Source: Thauera linaloolentis 47Lol = DSM 12138 (GTDB lineage Bacteria > Pseudomonadota > Gammaproteobacteria > Burkholderiales > Rhodocyclaceae). From it: a stretch of 64,000 bases of DNA. The notes beneath the pieces are model-generated. The model saw nothing but the letters and a program-made list of their open reading frames with translations. It did no database searches and had not been told where the DNA came from. The translations under genes were made by a program, and so were the position numbers. The stretch lies in the NCBI RefSeq assembly GCF_000310205.1, contig NZ_AMXE01000003.1:1-64000 (forward strand). Direction: 5' to 3'. This document shows, one piece after another, positions 28,156 to 41,856 of this stretch (position 1 is its first letter; every line of letters starts with the position of its first letter).

Positions 28156-29438
28156 AGGTTGGCGATGCGGGCGCTGGCCAGCGACAGGCGGGTTGCCAGC
28201 ACTTCGAGAAAGGCCTTGTAGAAATGCATGCGGCAGGTGTCGCTGGCACGGCGCAGGGCGTGGGCGCGAAGGGTGACGAGACGGGTTTCGGTGCTTGCCT
28301 CGACCGAGGCCGAACGTATGCCTGCCGCTGCGGAGAACACCGCGATCTCGCCGAAGCACTCGCCCGCCGTCAGTACGTTGAGCAGCCGGCCGCGTTTCTT
28401 GACCCGGGCTTCGCCGTCGATGATGAAGCAGATCGAGTCGCCGCCTTCGTCTTCCTTCATGATGACCGTGCCGGTCTGTACGCGGCTGAACTGCGATACG
28501 CGAATCACTTCCCACAGCTCGGCGTCGGAGAACTCGCGGAAGAAGTGCATCGCCCGCAGGGACTCGAACCTTTCCGCCTCCGGTACCGAGCCGCGCGTGA
28601 TCTCGACGCTGCGGTTGCGGAAAGCGAGCGCGAGATCGTGCGAGAACTCCGCCCAGTTCTGGTAGCGGTGTTCGACGTCGCGCTCGGTGGCGCGGCGCAC
28701 GATGGCGTCGAGCGCTTCGGGCACGTCCGGGCGCAGTTCGGACGGGCGCGGCATCGTGTCGTGCGCGATGCGGTACAGCAGGCTGTAGTTGTTGCCGCTT
28801 TCGAAGGGCAGATGGCCGGTGAGCAGTTCGAACATCACGACGCCCAGCGAATAGATGTCGGTGCGATGGTCGAGCGGCACTTCGCGCACCTGCTGCGGCG
28901 ACATGTAGGCCGGCGAGCCGACGCCCGATATCTGTGTGGTCTCGCGCGCCGTGACCAGGGCGGCGCCGAAGTCGGAGATGCGGATGTCGCTGCCTTCGGG
29001 CGCCATCAGCAGGATGTTGGCCGGTTTGATGTCGCGGTGGGTGATGCCCTGGTGGAACGCGTAGTCGAGCGCGCGCGTGGCCTTGAACACGATTTCGATG
29101 ATGCGCTCGAAGGCGGCGAGCGCGCCGGGGCGGGTCAGCCGTTCCAGCGTGCCGCCGGGCACGTAGTCCATGACGACGTAGGCGTCGTCCTCGGTGACGG
29201 CGGCGTCGTGGATCTGGACGATGTGGGGGTGGTGCAGCCGGCCCGAGAAGGCCGACTCGTTGAGGAAGAGCTGGCGGTAGAGCCGCCCGCGCTCGCGGTC
29301 GCTGAGCACTTCGCGGCGTAACCGCTTGATCGCGACCTCGCGCAGGTTGAAGGGGTCCCAGGCCAGGAAGACGACGCTGGTGGCCCCTTCGCCGAGCTGG
29401 CGGCGAATCTCGTACTTGCCAATCCGCTCCACCGGCAC
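28152..29438 (-). CDS. Ser/Thr protein kinase fused to a cyclic-nucleotide-binding domain
   Basis: A 428-residue protein. Residues 8-275 are a Hanks-type kinase with all key residues: glycine loop GEGATSVVF, Lys38, Glu61, HRD with Asp136, Asn141, and DFG at 156-158. Residues about 296-425 are a cyclic-nucleotide-binding domain. Its phosphate cassette reads FGEIAVFSAAAGIRSASVEA, with Arg375 in the expected place. No transmembrane helix is seen, so it is cytosolic. The order kinase then CNB is the reverse of eukaryotic PKG. The start is GTG at 29438, 9 bases after argH ends. It overlaps the fructosamine-kinase gene by 4 bases. Targets are unknown. Confidence 0.9.
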   Translation of the reverse strand: MPVERIGKYEIRRQLGEGATSVVFLAWDPFNLREVAIKRLRREVLSDRERGRLYRQLFLNESAFSGRLHHPHIVQIHDAAVTEDDAYVVMDYVPGGTLERLTRPGALAAFERIIEIVFKATRALDYAFHQGITHRDIKPANILLMAPEGSDIRISDFGAALVTARETTQISGVGSPAYMSPQQVREVPLDHRTDIYSLGVVMFELLTGHLPFESGNNYSLLYRIAHDTMPRPSELRPDVPEALDAIVRRATERDVEHRYQNWAEFSHDLALAFRNRSVEITRGSVPEAERFESLRAMHFFREFSDAELWEVIRVSQFSRVQTGTVIMKEDEGGDSICFIIDGEARVKKRGRLLNVLTAGECFGEIAVFSAAAGIRSASVEASTETRLVTLRAHALRRASDTCRMHFYKAFLEVLATRLSLASARIANL

Positions 29439-29447
29439 GGCGCCCGC

Positions 29448-30881
<1,434 letters not shown>

Positions 30882-30967
30882 AATGCGTGTCGGGAAGGTG
30901 TCGGCCTGCACGGTGCGGCAGGCCTTGCATGAGGGAGATTCGGCCGCGGCCGCGGCACGGAAGAACG

Positions 30968-31993
30968 ATGGAAATTATAAAGCAAAAGCCCGCGCCGCTC
31001 GGCGCCCCGGCGTTGCCGGACTTCCGCAATCTGGGTGTCATCCTGCGTCTGCTCCTGGCCGTCAATCTGCTCGCGTTGGCTACGCTGCTGGTGCGCGTGG
31101 ATGAGGGCGAGCGCCTGTTCGGCGAGGCCGTGTTGATGGCCGGCCGCGTCGAACTGCCCTTGTTGCTGGTCGTGCTGCTGCTCTATCTCGCCTCACCCCG
31201 GCTGCGGGCCCTGCCGCCCCGGTCCGCGCTGGGCGGGCTGCTGGCGCTGGTGGTGCTTGCGGTGGCGCTCAGCTATCCCCTGGTCGAGGGCGGCAGCCTG
31301 TTCCGCCGCCTTGCCTGGGCGCTGGGGGCGGCATTGATCTGCCTGTCGTATTTCGACTATCGCAGCCGGCGCTATTCGCCGGCATTGGCCGAGGCGCGCC
31401 TGCAGGCGCTGACCGCCCGCATCCGCCCGCATTTTCTGTTCAACAGCCTCAACGGCGTGCTGGGCGTCATCCGTTCCGATCCGCGGCGGGCCGAGCGCGC
31501 GCTGGAAGAACTGGCCGATCTGTTCCGGGTCCTGATGCGCGAGAACCGCGAACTTGTCCCGCTGGGCGACGAAGTGGCGCTGTGCGAGCGTTACGTCGAT
31601 CTCGAGCGCCTGCGCCTCGACGAGCGCCTGGCGGTGCGCTGGGAATTGCCGGCGCAGGGGTCGGCCGAACGCGCGGCGCTGCTGCGCGCGCGCGTGCCCG
31701 CGCTGCTGCTGCAGCCGCTGCTGGAAAACGCTGTCTATCACGGCATCGAGCCTTCGAGCGAAACAGGCGAGGTATGCATCCGCATCGAGCGGCATGGCGG
31801 CGAGTTGCGGCTCGAGGTCGACAACCCGGTCCACGACGTCGGCCGCCACCACGAGGGCAACCGGATGGCGCTGGACAACATCCGTGAGCGCCTGATGCTG
31901 TTCTTCGATCTCGAGGCGGGGCTGGATTGCGAATGCGCCGGCGGCCGCTATCGCGTCCGCATCCGCCTGCCTTACCGGAGTCCGTCCCCATGA
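30968..31993 (+). CDS. algZ: LytS/AlgZ-type sensor histidine kinase
   Basis: A 341-residue kinase of the His_kinase family. Four membrane helices fill residues about 22-128. The phosphorylated histidine is His155 in [13 protein letters not shown], followed by the ATPase part with [14 protein letters not shown] and [13 protein letters not shown]. AlgZ (FimS) works with the LytTR regulator AlgR, controlling alginate, type IV pili and related surface traits in Pseudomonas. The ATG at 30968 was chosen because it begins the conserved region. Its stop overlaps the next ATG by the ATGA pattern. Confidence 0.9.
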   Translation: MEIIKQKPAPLGAPALPDFRNLGVILRLLLAVNLLALATLLVRVDEGERLFGEAVLMAGRVELPLLLVVLLLYLASPRLRALPPRSALGGLLALVVLAVALSYPLVEGGSLFRRLAWALGAALICLSYFDYRSRRYSPALAEARLQALTARIRPHFLFNSLNGVLGVIRSDPRRAERALEELADLFRVLMRENRELVPLGDEVALCERYVDLERLRLDERLAVRWELPAQGSAERAALLRARVPALLLQPLLENAVYHGIEPSSETGEVCIRIERHGGELRLEVDNPVHDVGRHHEGNRMALDNIRERLMLFFDLEAGLDCECAGGRYRVRIRLPYRSPSP

Positions 31994-32775
31994 ATTCACC
32001 TGCCGACAAGCCGGCCGCCCTGCGTGTGCTGATCGCCGATGACGAAGCGCCTGCCCGCGGCCGTCTGCGCGACCTGCTCGGCGACATTGCGCCGGCCTGC
32101 GCCAACGTCGTGGTCGGCATGGCCGCCAATGGCATCGAGGCGCTGCGCCTGCTCGACGCCGAAACGGCCGACGTGGTGCTGGCCGACATCCGCATGCCAT
32201 CCATGGATGGCGTCGAGCTCGCGCGCCATCTGGCCCGCCGGTCGCCGCCCTTGCCGGTGATCTTCGTCACCGCCTACGACCAGTACGCGGTCGAGGCCTT
32301 CGAGCTCGCAGCGGTCGACTACCTGCTCAAGCCCGTGCGGGCCGAACGGCTGGCGACCGCGCTGGGCAAGCTGCGCACCCGCCAGTTGTCGTCCGACCTG
32401 CGGCTGGCCGCGCTGGCGCCGAACGAGCGGCGCCACTTCAGTGTCAGCGAGCGTGGGCGCATCCTGCTGCTGCCCGTCGCCGATGTGATCTATCTGAAGG
32501 CCGAACTGAAGTACGTCACCGCGCGCACGGCGGAGCGCGACTATCTGCTCGATGAATCCCTGGTGCAGCTCGAACAGGAGTTTCCGCAGCGCCTGCTGCG
32601 CGTGCATCGCAACTGCCTGGTCGCACGCGAGGCGGTGCAAGGCGTCGAGCGCGTCGGCGAGCCCGACGGCGAGGGCCGTTGGGAAGTGCTGCTGAAGGGC
32701 CTGGCGGGGCCCGGCGAGCGCCTGCCGGTCAGCCGCCGGCAGTGGCCGGCTGTGCGGCAGGCGCTCGGGTTGTGA
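31990..32775 (+). CDS. algR: LytTR-family response regulator AlgR
   Basis: A 261-residue response regulator: receiver domain (about 12-125) with phosphorylation site Asp66 in VVLADIRMPSMDG, then a LytTR DNA-binding domain with VIYLKAELKYVTA and FLRVHRN-like RLLRVHRNCLVAREAV. It is coupled to algZ by a 4-base overlap. It ends one base before the stop of ppc on the other strand, so the two transcripts converge with no gap. Confidence 0.92.
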   Translation: MNSPADKPAALRVLIADDEAPARGRLRDLLGDIAPACANVVVGMAANGIEALRLLDAETADVVLADIRMPSMDGVELARHLARRSPPLPVIFVTAYDQYAVEAFELAAVDYLLKPVRAERLATALGKLRTRQLSSDLRLAALAPNERRHFSVSERGRILLLPVADVIYLKAELKYVTARTAERDYLLDESLVQLEQEFPQRLLRVHRNCLVAREAVQGVERVGEPDGEGRWEVLLKGLAGPGERLPVSRRQWPAVRQALGL

Positions 32776-35526
<2,751 letters not shown>

Positions 35527-35768
35527 TTCAATGCTGTCTGGGGTGGGAGTGGGAGACTGGCCGGGCAGGCCGGCCGCGCTTGATCGCCGGGGCTCGCCCT
35601 CGGCGCGGCCTACTGTGTGCCGCCGTGGGCGGGGCCGCTGGCGCTGCCCATGGCACGATCGGCACGCATGCTAGAATCGCGCCCATGCTGCGCACCATTG
35701 GTGCGAACCCTGATGCTGCGGTGCGGCAGAAATCGAGTCTCCCCGGCATCATCGAATCCTGTTCTTGA

Positions 35769-36713
35769 GTGACCCCAACCGTGAGCCAAGCGAACCCCGA
35801 GCGCATCGTCATCGCCACCCGTGAAAGCCGCCTCGCCCTGTGGCAGGCCGAGCATATCAAGGCTCGCCTCGAAGGATTGTATCCCGGCTGCCGCGTCGAT
35901 CTGCTGGGCATGACCACCCGCGGCGACCAGATCCTCGACCGGCCGCTGGCCAAGGTGGGCGGCAAGGGCCTGTTCGTCAAGGAACTCGAGACCGCCCTGC
36001 TCGATGGCCGTGCCGACATCGCTGTGCATTCGATGAAGGACGTGCCGATGGTGATGGGCGAGGAGTTCGTGCTGTCCTGCATCACCGAACGCGAAGTTCC
36101 GCTGGATGCCTTCGTCTCCAACCGCTATGAAAGCCTCGCCGACATGCCGCCGGGCGCGATCGTCGGCACCTCGTCGCTGCGCCGCGAGTCGCAGATCCAT
36201 GCCCAGTATCCCTTTCTGGGTGTGACCAGCCTGCGCGGCAACCTCGATACGCGGCTGCGCAAGCTCGATGAAGGCCAGTACGACGCGATCATTCTCGCCG
36301 CGGCAGGGCTCACCCGCCTGGGCCTGGGCGAGCGCATCCGCTCGGTGATGCCGGCCGAGGTTTCGCTGCCTGCCGCAGGGCAGGGCGCGCTGGGCATCGA
36401 GTGCCTGTCTTCGCGTGCGGACGTCGTCGGCTGGCTGCAGCCGCTGGCCGATGCCGGCACCACCGCCTGCGTGCTGGCCGAGCGCGCGGTGGCGCGCGCG
36501 CTGGCCGGAAGCTGCGAGGTTCCGCTCGGCGCCTATGCACTGATGCGCGACGGCAAGGTCTGGCTGCGCGGTTTCGTGGCCCGCCCCGATGGCAGCGAAG
36601 TCGTGCGGGCCGAACGCGAAGGCCAGCCCGCCGAAGCCGAAGCGCTGGGGCGGGCGCTGGCCGAAGAACTGCGCGCGCAGGGTGCTGAGGCCATCCTCGC
36701 CGACATCGGCTGA
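35769..36713 (+). CDS. hemC: Porphobilinogen deaminase (hydroxymethylbilane synthase)
   Basis: A 314-residue enzyme that joins four porphobilinogens into hydroxymethylbilane. Conserved parts are [31 protein letters not shown] and the cofactor cysteine in [13 protein letters not shown]. The start is one of two GTG codons (35769 or 35781). Neither has a good ribosome site, and the family N-terminus begins near the second. A TAGAAT at 35672-35677 might be a -10 element in the gap shared with ppc. hemD follows 22 bases after. Confidence 0.96.
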   Translation: MTPTVSQANPERIVIATRESRLALWQAEHIKARLEGLYPGCRVDLLGMTTRGDQILDRPLAKVGGKGLFVKELETALLDGRADIAVHSMKDVPMVMGEEFVLSCITEREVPLDAFVSNRYESLADMPPGAIVGTSSLRRESQIHAQYPFLGVTSLRGNLDTRLRKLDEGQYDAIILAAAGLTRLGLGERIRSVMPAEVSLPAAGQGALGIECLSSRADVVGWLQPLADAGTTACVLAERAVARALAGSCEVPLGAYALMRDGKVWLRGFVARPDGSEVVRAEREGQPAEAEALGRALAEELRAQGAEAILADIG

Positions 36714-36735
36714 GCGGCGGCGCCCGAATCCTGGC

Positions 36736-37539
36736 ATGACGCGCGATCCACGGACCGTCGCCTGCAACGAGGCCCTGCCCCTCGCCGGCCGCAGCCTGGC
36801 CGTCACCCGGCCGCTGGAACAGGCCGACAGCTTGTGCCTGCGCATCGAGGCGGCGGGCGGGCGGGCGATCCGCTTCCCCGTGCTGGCGATCGGGCCGGCG
36901 CCCGACGCGGCGCAGCTCGAGGCGATCGTGCCGCGCCTGGATGAGTTCGACCTCGCCTTCTTCGTCAGCCCCAATGCCATCCAGCATGCGCTCGGCTTTG
37001 TGCTCGCGCGCCGGACGTGGCCAGCGGGCCTGCGCGTGGCGACGGTGGGCAAGGGCAGCGAACAGGTTCTGGTGCAGCGGGGTTTCGTCGATGCCGTCGT
37101 GCCGGATGATGGCTTCGACAGCGAATCGGTGCTGGCCCTGCCGGAATTCGCCGCCGAGGCGGTGCGCGGCCGCAAGGTCGTGATCTTTCGCGGAGACGGC
37201 GGACGCAACCTGATCCGCGACACCCTGCGCGAACGCGGTGCCTGGGTCGAGTATGTCACCTGCTACCAGCGTTTCTGTCCGCAGCCGGACCCCGCCCTCC
37301 TGCTGCAGCCGGCCGCGCAGGGCAAGCTCGACGGCCTGTTGCTGACCAGCAGCGAAGGGGTGCGCAATCTTGCGCTGATCCTGGGGGCAGAGGGTGTGCA
37401 CGCCTTGCGCGAGGTTCCCGTGTTCGCTTCCCATGCGCGCATCGCCGCGCAGGCGCGCGATGCCGGTTTCATCGAGGTCACCGGGACCGCGGCCGGCGAT
37501 GACGGCCTGTTGCAGGCATTGACGGGATACTTTGGTTAA
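36736..37539 (+). CDS. hemD: Uroporphyrinogen-III synthase
   Basis: A 267-residue enzyme that cyclises hydroxymethylbilane with inversion of ring D. The family is poorly conserved in sequence, but the two-lobed pattern is visible: AVTRPLEQADSLCLRIEAAGG at the start (shown as two parts of one strand-helix), FVSPNAIQHAL in lobe 2, and LLLTSSEGVRNLA later. The position between hemC and hemX supports the name. ATG at 36736. Confidence 0.93.
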   Translation: MTRDPRTVACNEALPLAGRSLAVTRPLEQADSLCLRIEAAGGRAIRFPVLAIGPAPDAAQLEAIVPRLDEFDLAFFVSPNAIQHALGFVLARRTWPAGLRVATVGKGSEQVLVQRGFVDAVVPDDGFDSESVLALPEFAAEAVRGRKVVIFRGDGGRNLIRDTLRERGAWVEYVTCYQRFCPQPDPALLLQPAAQGKLDGLLLTSSEGVRNLALILGAEGVHALREVPVFASHARIAAQARDAGFIEVTGTAAGDDGLLQALTGYFG

Positions 37540-37617
37540 ACTCTGGTCATGAACGACGAACTTCCTGCACTGACCCAGCCGCCGGGCGCTGCCCAATCTT
37601 CCCGCAAGGACGAAGCC

Positions 37618-38781
37618 ATGCCCGAACAATCAACCGAACGTGCGCAGCCTCCGGCGGCCGAGTCCGCCGCCGCGCGCCAGAGCGTCGCCTGGTGGGCGTT
37701 GCTGGTTGCGCTTGCCGCCTGTGGCGCGGCGGGTTGGTCCGCCTGGCAGGCGCGCGACACCCATGTGCAGGCGGCGCAACTGCGCGAAACCCTCGCCAGC
37801 CGCCTGGCTGAAGGCGAAAGCCTGGCCAGCGAGGCCCGGGGCATCGTGCGCCAGCAGCAGGAAACCATTGCTTCGCTGCAGGGCAAGCTGGGCGTGCTCG
37901 AATCCAAGGTCGAGGCCACCGAGGGCCAGGCCGCGGCGCTGGAGGCCTTGTACCAGGAGTTCTCCCGCTCACGCGAGGACCATGTCGTCTCCGAGGTCGA
38001 ACAGGCCGTCGCCCTGGCCGCACAGCAATTGCAGCTCGCGGGCAACGTCGAAGCGGCACTGATCGCGCTGAACCAGGCCGATGCACGCCTTGCGGCGTAC
38101 GATCGCGGCCAGTATGCGCCGCTGCGCCGTGCGCTGGCGCGTGATACCGAGGCGCTGAAGCTGCAGCCGGCGGTCGATGTGCCCGGTCTCGGCCTGCGCC
38201 TGGAGCGCCTCCTGGAGCGCGCCGACGTGATGCCGCTCGCCTTCGAAGGGCAGTTGCCTGCGCCGCAGCTTCCTCCCGACGCCGGGGACGCTGCCCCCGT
38301 GGCCGCAGACGACTGGCTGGCGAAAGGCCTGGGCTATGCGCGCGAACTCGCCGACGATGTCTGGCGCGAGGTGCGCGGCCTCGTGCGCATGGAGCGTCTC
38401 GACCAGGATGATCCGGTGCTGCTGGCGCCGGCGCAGAACACCTTCCTGCGCGAGAACCTGAAGATCCGGCTGCTCACCGCCCGCCTTGCGCTGCTTGCGC
38501 GCGACGGGCGTACCTACGCCGCCGATCTCGCCCAGGCGCGGGCCTGGGTCGAGCGCTTTTTCGACTTGCGCGACGAGCGCGTGCAGGGCGTGCTGCATGA
38601 ACTGAAAGAGCTCGAGTCGGTGTCGATACGAACCGAGCTCCCCACGCTGACCGAGAGCTTCGCCGCGCTGCGCACGATGCAGGTTCGTGGCGAACGCCCG
38701 GCCGCGCAGCCCGAACCGGCGGCCATCCAGCCTGCCGCCGACCCCGAGCCGGACGCGGCAGACGCGTCCCCGGCACGCTGA
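37618..38781 (+). CDS. hemX: HemX, HemX-family membrane protein of the haem operon
   Basis: A 387-residue protein from the ATG at 37618, chosen because AAGGA stands 7 bases before it. An in-frame ATG at 37549 would add 23 residues and has a poor ribosome site. One membrane helix (about 23-42) is followed by a coiled coil (about 45-115) and a helical periplasmic domain. It is often annotated as uroporphyrinogen-III C-methyltransferase, but it lacks the methyltransferase fold. The role is probably structural in the haem pathway. It is flanked by hemD and hemY. Confidence 0.9.
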   Translation: MPEQSTERAQPPAAESAAARQSVAWWALLVALAACGAAGWSAWQARDTHVQAAQLRETLASRLAEGESLASEARGIVRQQQETIASLQGKLGVLESKVEATEGQAAALEALYQEFSRSREDHVVSEVEQAVALAAQQLQLAGNVEAALIALNQADARLAAYDRGQYAPLRRALARDTEALKLQPAVDVPGLGLRLERLLERADVMPLAFEGQLPAPQLPPDAGDAAPVAADDWLAKGLGYARELADDVWREVRGLVRMERLDQDDPVLLAPAQNTFLRENLKIRLLTARLALLARDGRTYAADLAQARAWVERFFDLRDERVQGVLHELKELESVSIRTELPTLTESFAALRTMQVRGERPAAQPEPAAIQPAADPEPDAADASPAR

Positions 38782-38791
38782 GGGGACGGCA

Positions 38792-40015
38792 ATGCGTACC
38801 CTCATCTGGCTGATCGGCATCTTCGCCATCGCAGTGGGCGTGGCGATGATCGCCGGCCTCAACGACGGCTACGTGCTGCTGGTGGCCCCGCCGTGGCGCC
38901 TGCAACTGTCCCTGAACCTGCTCGTCGTTATCGTCGTGCTCGGCTTTGCACTCGGTTACGCCATCATCCGCGTCATCAGCCGGACGCTGCAGTTGCCGAC
39001 GAGAGTCGCGCAATGGCGTGAGCGTCGTCGGCGCGAGCGCGCCGGCCGTGCGCTGACGGACTCCGTCAATGCCTTGTTCGAGGGGCGCTTCTCGCAATCC
39101 CTCAAGTCCGCGTCGCGGGCCTACGAGACCGGCGAAGGTGCGGCCATGGCGGCATTGGTCGCCGCGCGCGCCGCGCATGCCATGCAGGATGAGCCGCGTT
39201 ATCGCGAGTGGCTCGGCCATGCCGCGGAAAAGGGGGCGAACGGAGATGTCGCGCGCCTGATGACCGAGGCGGAGCTCGCCGTCGATGCCGGCCGCTTCGA
39301 TGAGGCGGCGGCGCGGCTGGCGGCGCTGCGCGAAGGCGGGCACCGCCATATCGCCATGCTGCGGCTGGAGGCGCGCGTGGCCTCGGCCCTGGGGCGTTGG
39401 GAAGAACTGGTCGGCACCGTCCGCCAGTTGCGCAAGCACAAGGCGCTGCTGGACGAACAGGCTGCGCCGATGCTGCGTCGAGGCCATGTCGAGCGGATGC
39501 GCGAACTTGCGGGCGACGGCGACGCACTGGTGGCCTACTGGAAGAGCATTCCCGCGAACGAGCTGCAGGACCGCGGCCTGATCGAGCGCGTGCTGCCGCT
39601 GCTGGCCAAAGCCGGCCGTGGCGAGCTTGCGCGCAGGCAGGTCGAACGCCTGCTCGACGAACGCTGGGACTCCGACCTGGCGCGGCAGTATGCCCACTGC
39701 GCCGTGGACGAAGGCGAGGGTAGTGTGCGCGCCTGCCTGCAGAAGGCCGAAGGCTGGCTGCCGCAGCAGCCGCGCGACGCAGGTCTGCTGTTCTCGCTCG
39801 GCCAGTTGTGCGCGAGCGCCCAACTCTGGGGCAAGGCGAGGAGCTACCTGGAGTCGTCGGTCAAGTACGGGCCGACGGTGGAAGCCTATCTCGCCCTGGC
39901 GCATCTGCTCGAAAGCCTCGAGTCCGGTGCCGAGGCCCAGGCCTACTATCGCGCTGCCGCAGAAATCGTCGCCGGCAGCAGCCAGAAATCCACCGCGGCC
40001 TTGCTGCCGGCCTGA
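38792..40015 (+). CDS. hemY: HemY, TPR-containing membrane protein of the haem operon
   Basis: A 407-residue protein with two N-terminal membrane helices (about 5-24 and 41-63). A long run of helical TPR-like repeats follows, for example FSQSLKSASRAYETGEGAAM and SYLESSVKYGPTVEAYLALA. This is the proteobacterial HemY, not the unrelated protoporphyrinogen oxidase of Bacillus. The ATG at 38792 follows AGGGGACGG. It ends the hemCDXY operon. No clear terminator is visible after it. Confidence 0.92.
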   Translation: MRTLIWLIGIFAIAVGVAMIAGLNDGYVLLVAPPWRLQLSLNLLVVIVVLGFALGYAIIRVISRTLQLPTRVAQWRERRRRERAGRALTDSVNALFEGRFSQSLKSASRAYETGEGAAMAALVAARAAHAMQDEPRYREWLGHAAEKGANGDVARLMTEAELAVDAGRFDEAAARLAALREGGHRHIAMLRLEARVASALGRWEELVGTVRQLRKHKALLDEQAAPMLRRGHVERMRELAGDGDALVAYWKSIPANELQDRGLIERVLPLLAKAGRGELARRQVERLLDERWDSDLARQYAHCAVDEGEGSVRACLQKAEGWLPQQPRDAGLLFSLGQLCASAQLWGKARSYLESSVKYGPTVEAYLALAHLLESLESGAEAQAYYRAAAEIVAGSSQKSTAALLPA

Positions 40016-40078
40016 AATTTCCTTCGGGAAGGCTGTCCGGAGGCGCCGTTCGCGAGAGCGGTGCCTGAGGCGGAGCGC

Positions 40079-40450
40079 TTATCGTGCTGCCGCCGTACCG
40101 GGCAGCAGTTCCGCCACTCGTTCGGCCGGGCGGCACAGGCGCGTGCCACGGGGCGTGACGACGATGGGGCGGTTGATGAGGATCGGCGTGGCGGCCATCG
40201 CGGCGGCGAGTTGATCGTCGGTCAGACCGGGGTCGTCGAGCCCCTGTTCCAGATACTCGGCTTGTTTGGTGCGTAGCAGCGCGCGCAGTGGTTCGCCGGT
40301 GGCTCGGGCCAGCGCTTTCAGTTCTTCGGCCGAAGGCGGGGTTTTCAGGTATTCGATGATGTCCGGTTCCTCGCCGCTGGCGCGGATCATGGCCAGTACA
40401 TTGCGCGAAGTGCCGCATTGGGGGTTGTGGAAGATCTTGATGTCGCTCAT
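40079..40450 (-). CDS. arsC: Arsenate reductase ArsC (glutaredoxin-coupled type)
   Basis: A 123-residue ArsC/Spx-fold protein with the catalytic cysteine Cys12 in HNPQCGTSRN. Arginines expected in the arsenate site appear in LINRPIVVTPRGTRL. It would reduce arsenate to arsenite using glutathione and glutaredoxin. No other ars gene is adjacent, so a different redox role is possible. It is downstream of hemF on the same strand with a 48-base gap. Confidence 0.88.
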   Translation of the reverse strand: MSDIKIFHNPQCGTSRNVLAMIRASGEEPDIIEYLKTPPSAEELKALARATGEPLRALLRTKQAEYLEQGLDDPGLTDDQLAAAMAATPILINRPIVVTPRGTRLCRPAERVAELLPGTAAAR

Positions 40451-40498
40451 GTCACGGTTTCCGGGCGATGAGTGGATGCTTGCGCCGCGGGGTGCCGG

Positions 40499-41407
40499 TC
40501 AGGCCCAGTCGCGCGGCTTCAGGAATTCGTCGTAGAGCCGCGCCTCGGCCGAACCGGCTTCGGGATGCCAGTCGTAGCGCCATTTGACGATGGGCGGCAT
40601 CGACATCAGGATGGATTCGGTGCGCCCGCCCGATTGCAGCCCGAATAGGGTGCCGCGGTCGAAGACGAGGTTGAATTCCACGTAGCGCCCCCTGCGATAG
40701 GCCTGGAAATCGCGCTCGCGTTCGCCGTAAGCTAGGTTTCTGCGGCGTTCGGCGATGGGCAGGTAGGCGTCGAGGAAGGCGTCGCCGACCGAACGGGTCA
40801 GGCCGAAGGCCGTATCGAAATCCGTCTTGCCGTCGGCGCCCAGGTCGTCGAAGAACAGGCCGCCCACGCCGCGCGGCTCGTTGCGGTGCTTGAGGAAAAA
40901 ATAGCGGTCGCACCAGTCCTTCAGGCGGGCGTATTCCGCCTCGCCGCCGAAGGGCAACACGGCGGCCTTGCAGGCGGCGTGGAAGTGGCGGACATCCTCT
41001 TCGACCGGGTAGTAAGGGGTCAGGTCCATGCCGCCGCCGAACCACCATACCGGGGCCTTGCCCTCGGCCAGCGCGACGAAGCAGCGCACGTTCATGTGCA
41101 CCGTCGGGCAGTGGGGATTGCGCGGGTGCAGTACCAGCGATACGCCCATCGCCTCGAAACGTCGGCCGGCGAGTTCGGGGCGGTGCGCCGTGGCGGACGC
41201 CGGCATGCCGTCGCCCATTACGTGGGAAAAATTGACGCCGCCGCGTTCGAAGAAGTCGCCTTCTTCGATGACGCGGCTCAGCCCTCCACCGCCACCGGGA
41301 CGTTCCCAGCCATCAGCCTCGAAAGGTTTGCCGTCGAAGGCTTCGAGGCGACCGACGATGCGTTGCTGGAGATCGGTGAACCAAGGTTTGACGGTGGAAG
41401 GATTCAT
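40499..41407 (-). CDS. hemF: Oxygen-dependent coproporphyrinogen-III oxidase
   Basis: A 302-residue aerobic enzyme that converts coproporphyrinogen III to protoporphyrinogen IX. Family blocks are [34 protein letters not shown] and [20 protein letters not shown] (each shown in part). The start ATG at 41407 lies 6 bases after yegP stops, so the two are probably co-transcribed. The pathway genes hemC, hemD, hemX and hemY lie next door on the other strand. Confidence 0.97.
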   Translation of the reverse strand: MNPSTVKPWFTDLQQRIVGRLEAFDGKPFEADGWERPGGGGGLSRVIEEGDFFERGGVNFSHVMGDGMPASATAHRPELAGRRFEAMGVSLVLHPRNPHCPTVHMNVRCFVALAEGKAPVWWFGGGMDLTPYYPVEEDVRHFHAACKAAVLPFGGEAEYARLKDWCDRYFFLKHRNEPRGVGGLFFDDLGADGKTDFDTAFGLTRSVGDAFLDAYLPIAERRRNLAYGERERDFQAYRRGRYVEFNLVFDRGTLFGLQSGGRTESILMSMPPIVKWRYDWHPEAGSAEARLYDEFLKPRDWA

Positions 41408-41413
41408 CGTGGC

Positions 41414-41746
41414 TCAGCTCTTGTCGTCGACCGGGGCGTCGGCGGCGTCGGCCTTGGTGGCGGCGATGGCCGCTTCGCAGGCTGCCGCGTCGGCGAACAT
41501 CGGGCTGGTGCCGATGATCTGGCCGTTGCTTGCCTTCAGGTTGAAGTAGGGACGGCCGTCCGAGGCGGTTTTCGGTTCGTAGCGTTTTTCGTCGACGGCA
41601 TTCTTGCGCACCGATTCGACGCCGTTCGTGCAGCTCGCCTTGGCGTTGTAGCCCTCGCTGCGCAGCAGCGTCTTGCCGTCGGCATTGAGCAGCTTGAAGT
41701 AGAACTCGCCTTTCTCGTTCTTGGTGATCTCGAATTTGACGGACAT
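41414..41746 (-). CDS. YegP-family protein (two DUF1508 repeats)
   Basis: A 110-residue protein made of two copies of the DUF1508 motif: FEITKNEKGEFYFKLLNADGK and, shorter, RPYFNLKASNGQIIG (the first is shown in part as FYFKLLNADGK). The function is unknown, and the fold is a small alpha-beta domain. The ATG at 41746 follows a strong GGAGG. An ATG four codons earlier is possible. It precedes hemF. Confidence 0.85.
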   Translation of the reverse strand: MSVKFEITKNEKGEFYFKLLNADGKTLLRSEGYNAKASCTNGVESVRKNAVDEKRYEPKTASDGRPYFNLKASNGQIIGTSPMFADAAACEAAIAATKADAADAPVDDKS

Positions 41747-41856
41747 CAACGCCTCCATGCAATTGGATTGTGGGCGTGCCCGCCGGATGGCGCGCACGTC
41801 CGTAGGATAGCCGTGCCGCCTGCCCTTGTCAGTGCTTGGCGCACCGCATCGCAGGC

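Noticed and set aside
35651..35667. Possible sigma-54 promoter (TGGCACG...) before hemC
   Set aside because: The -12 GC is not at the required distance from the -24 GG.
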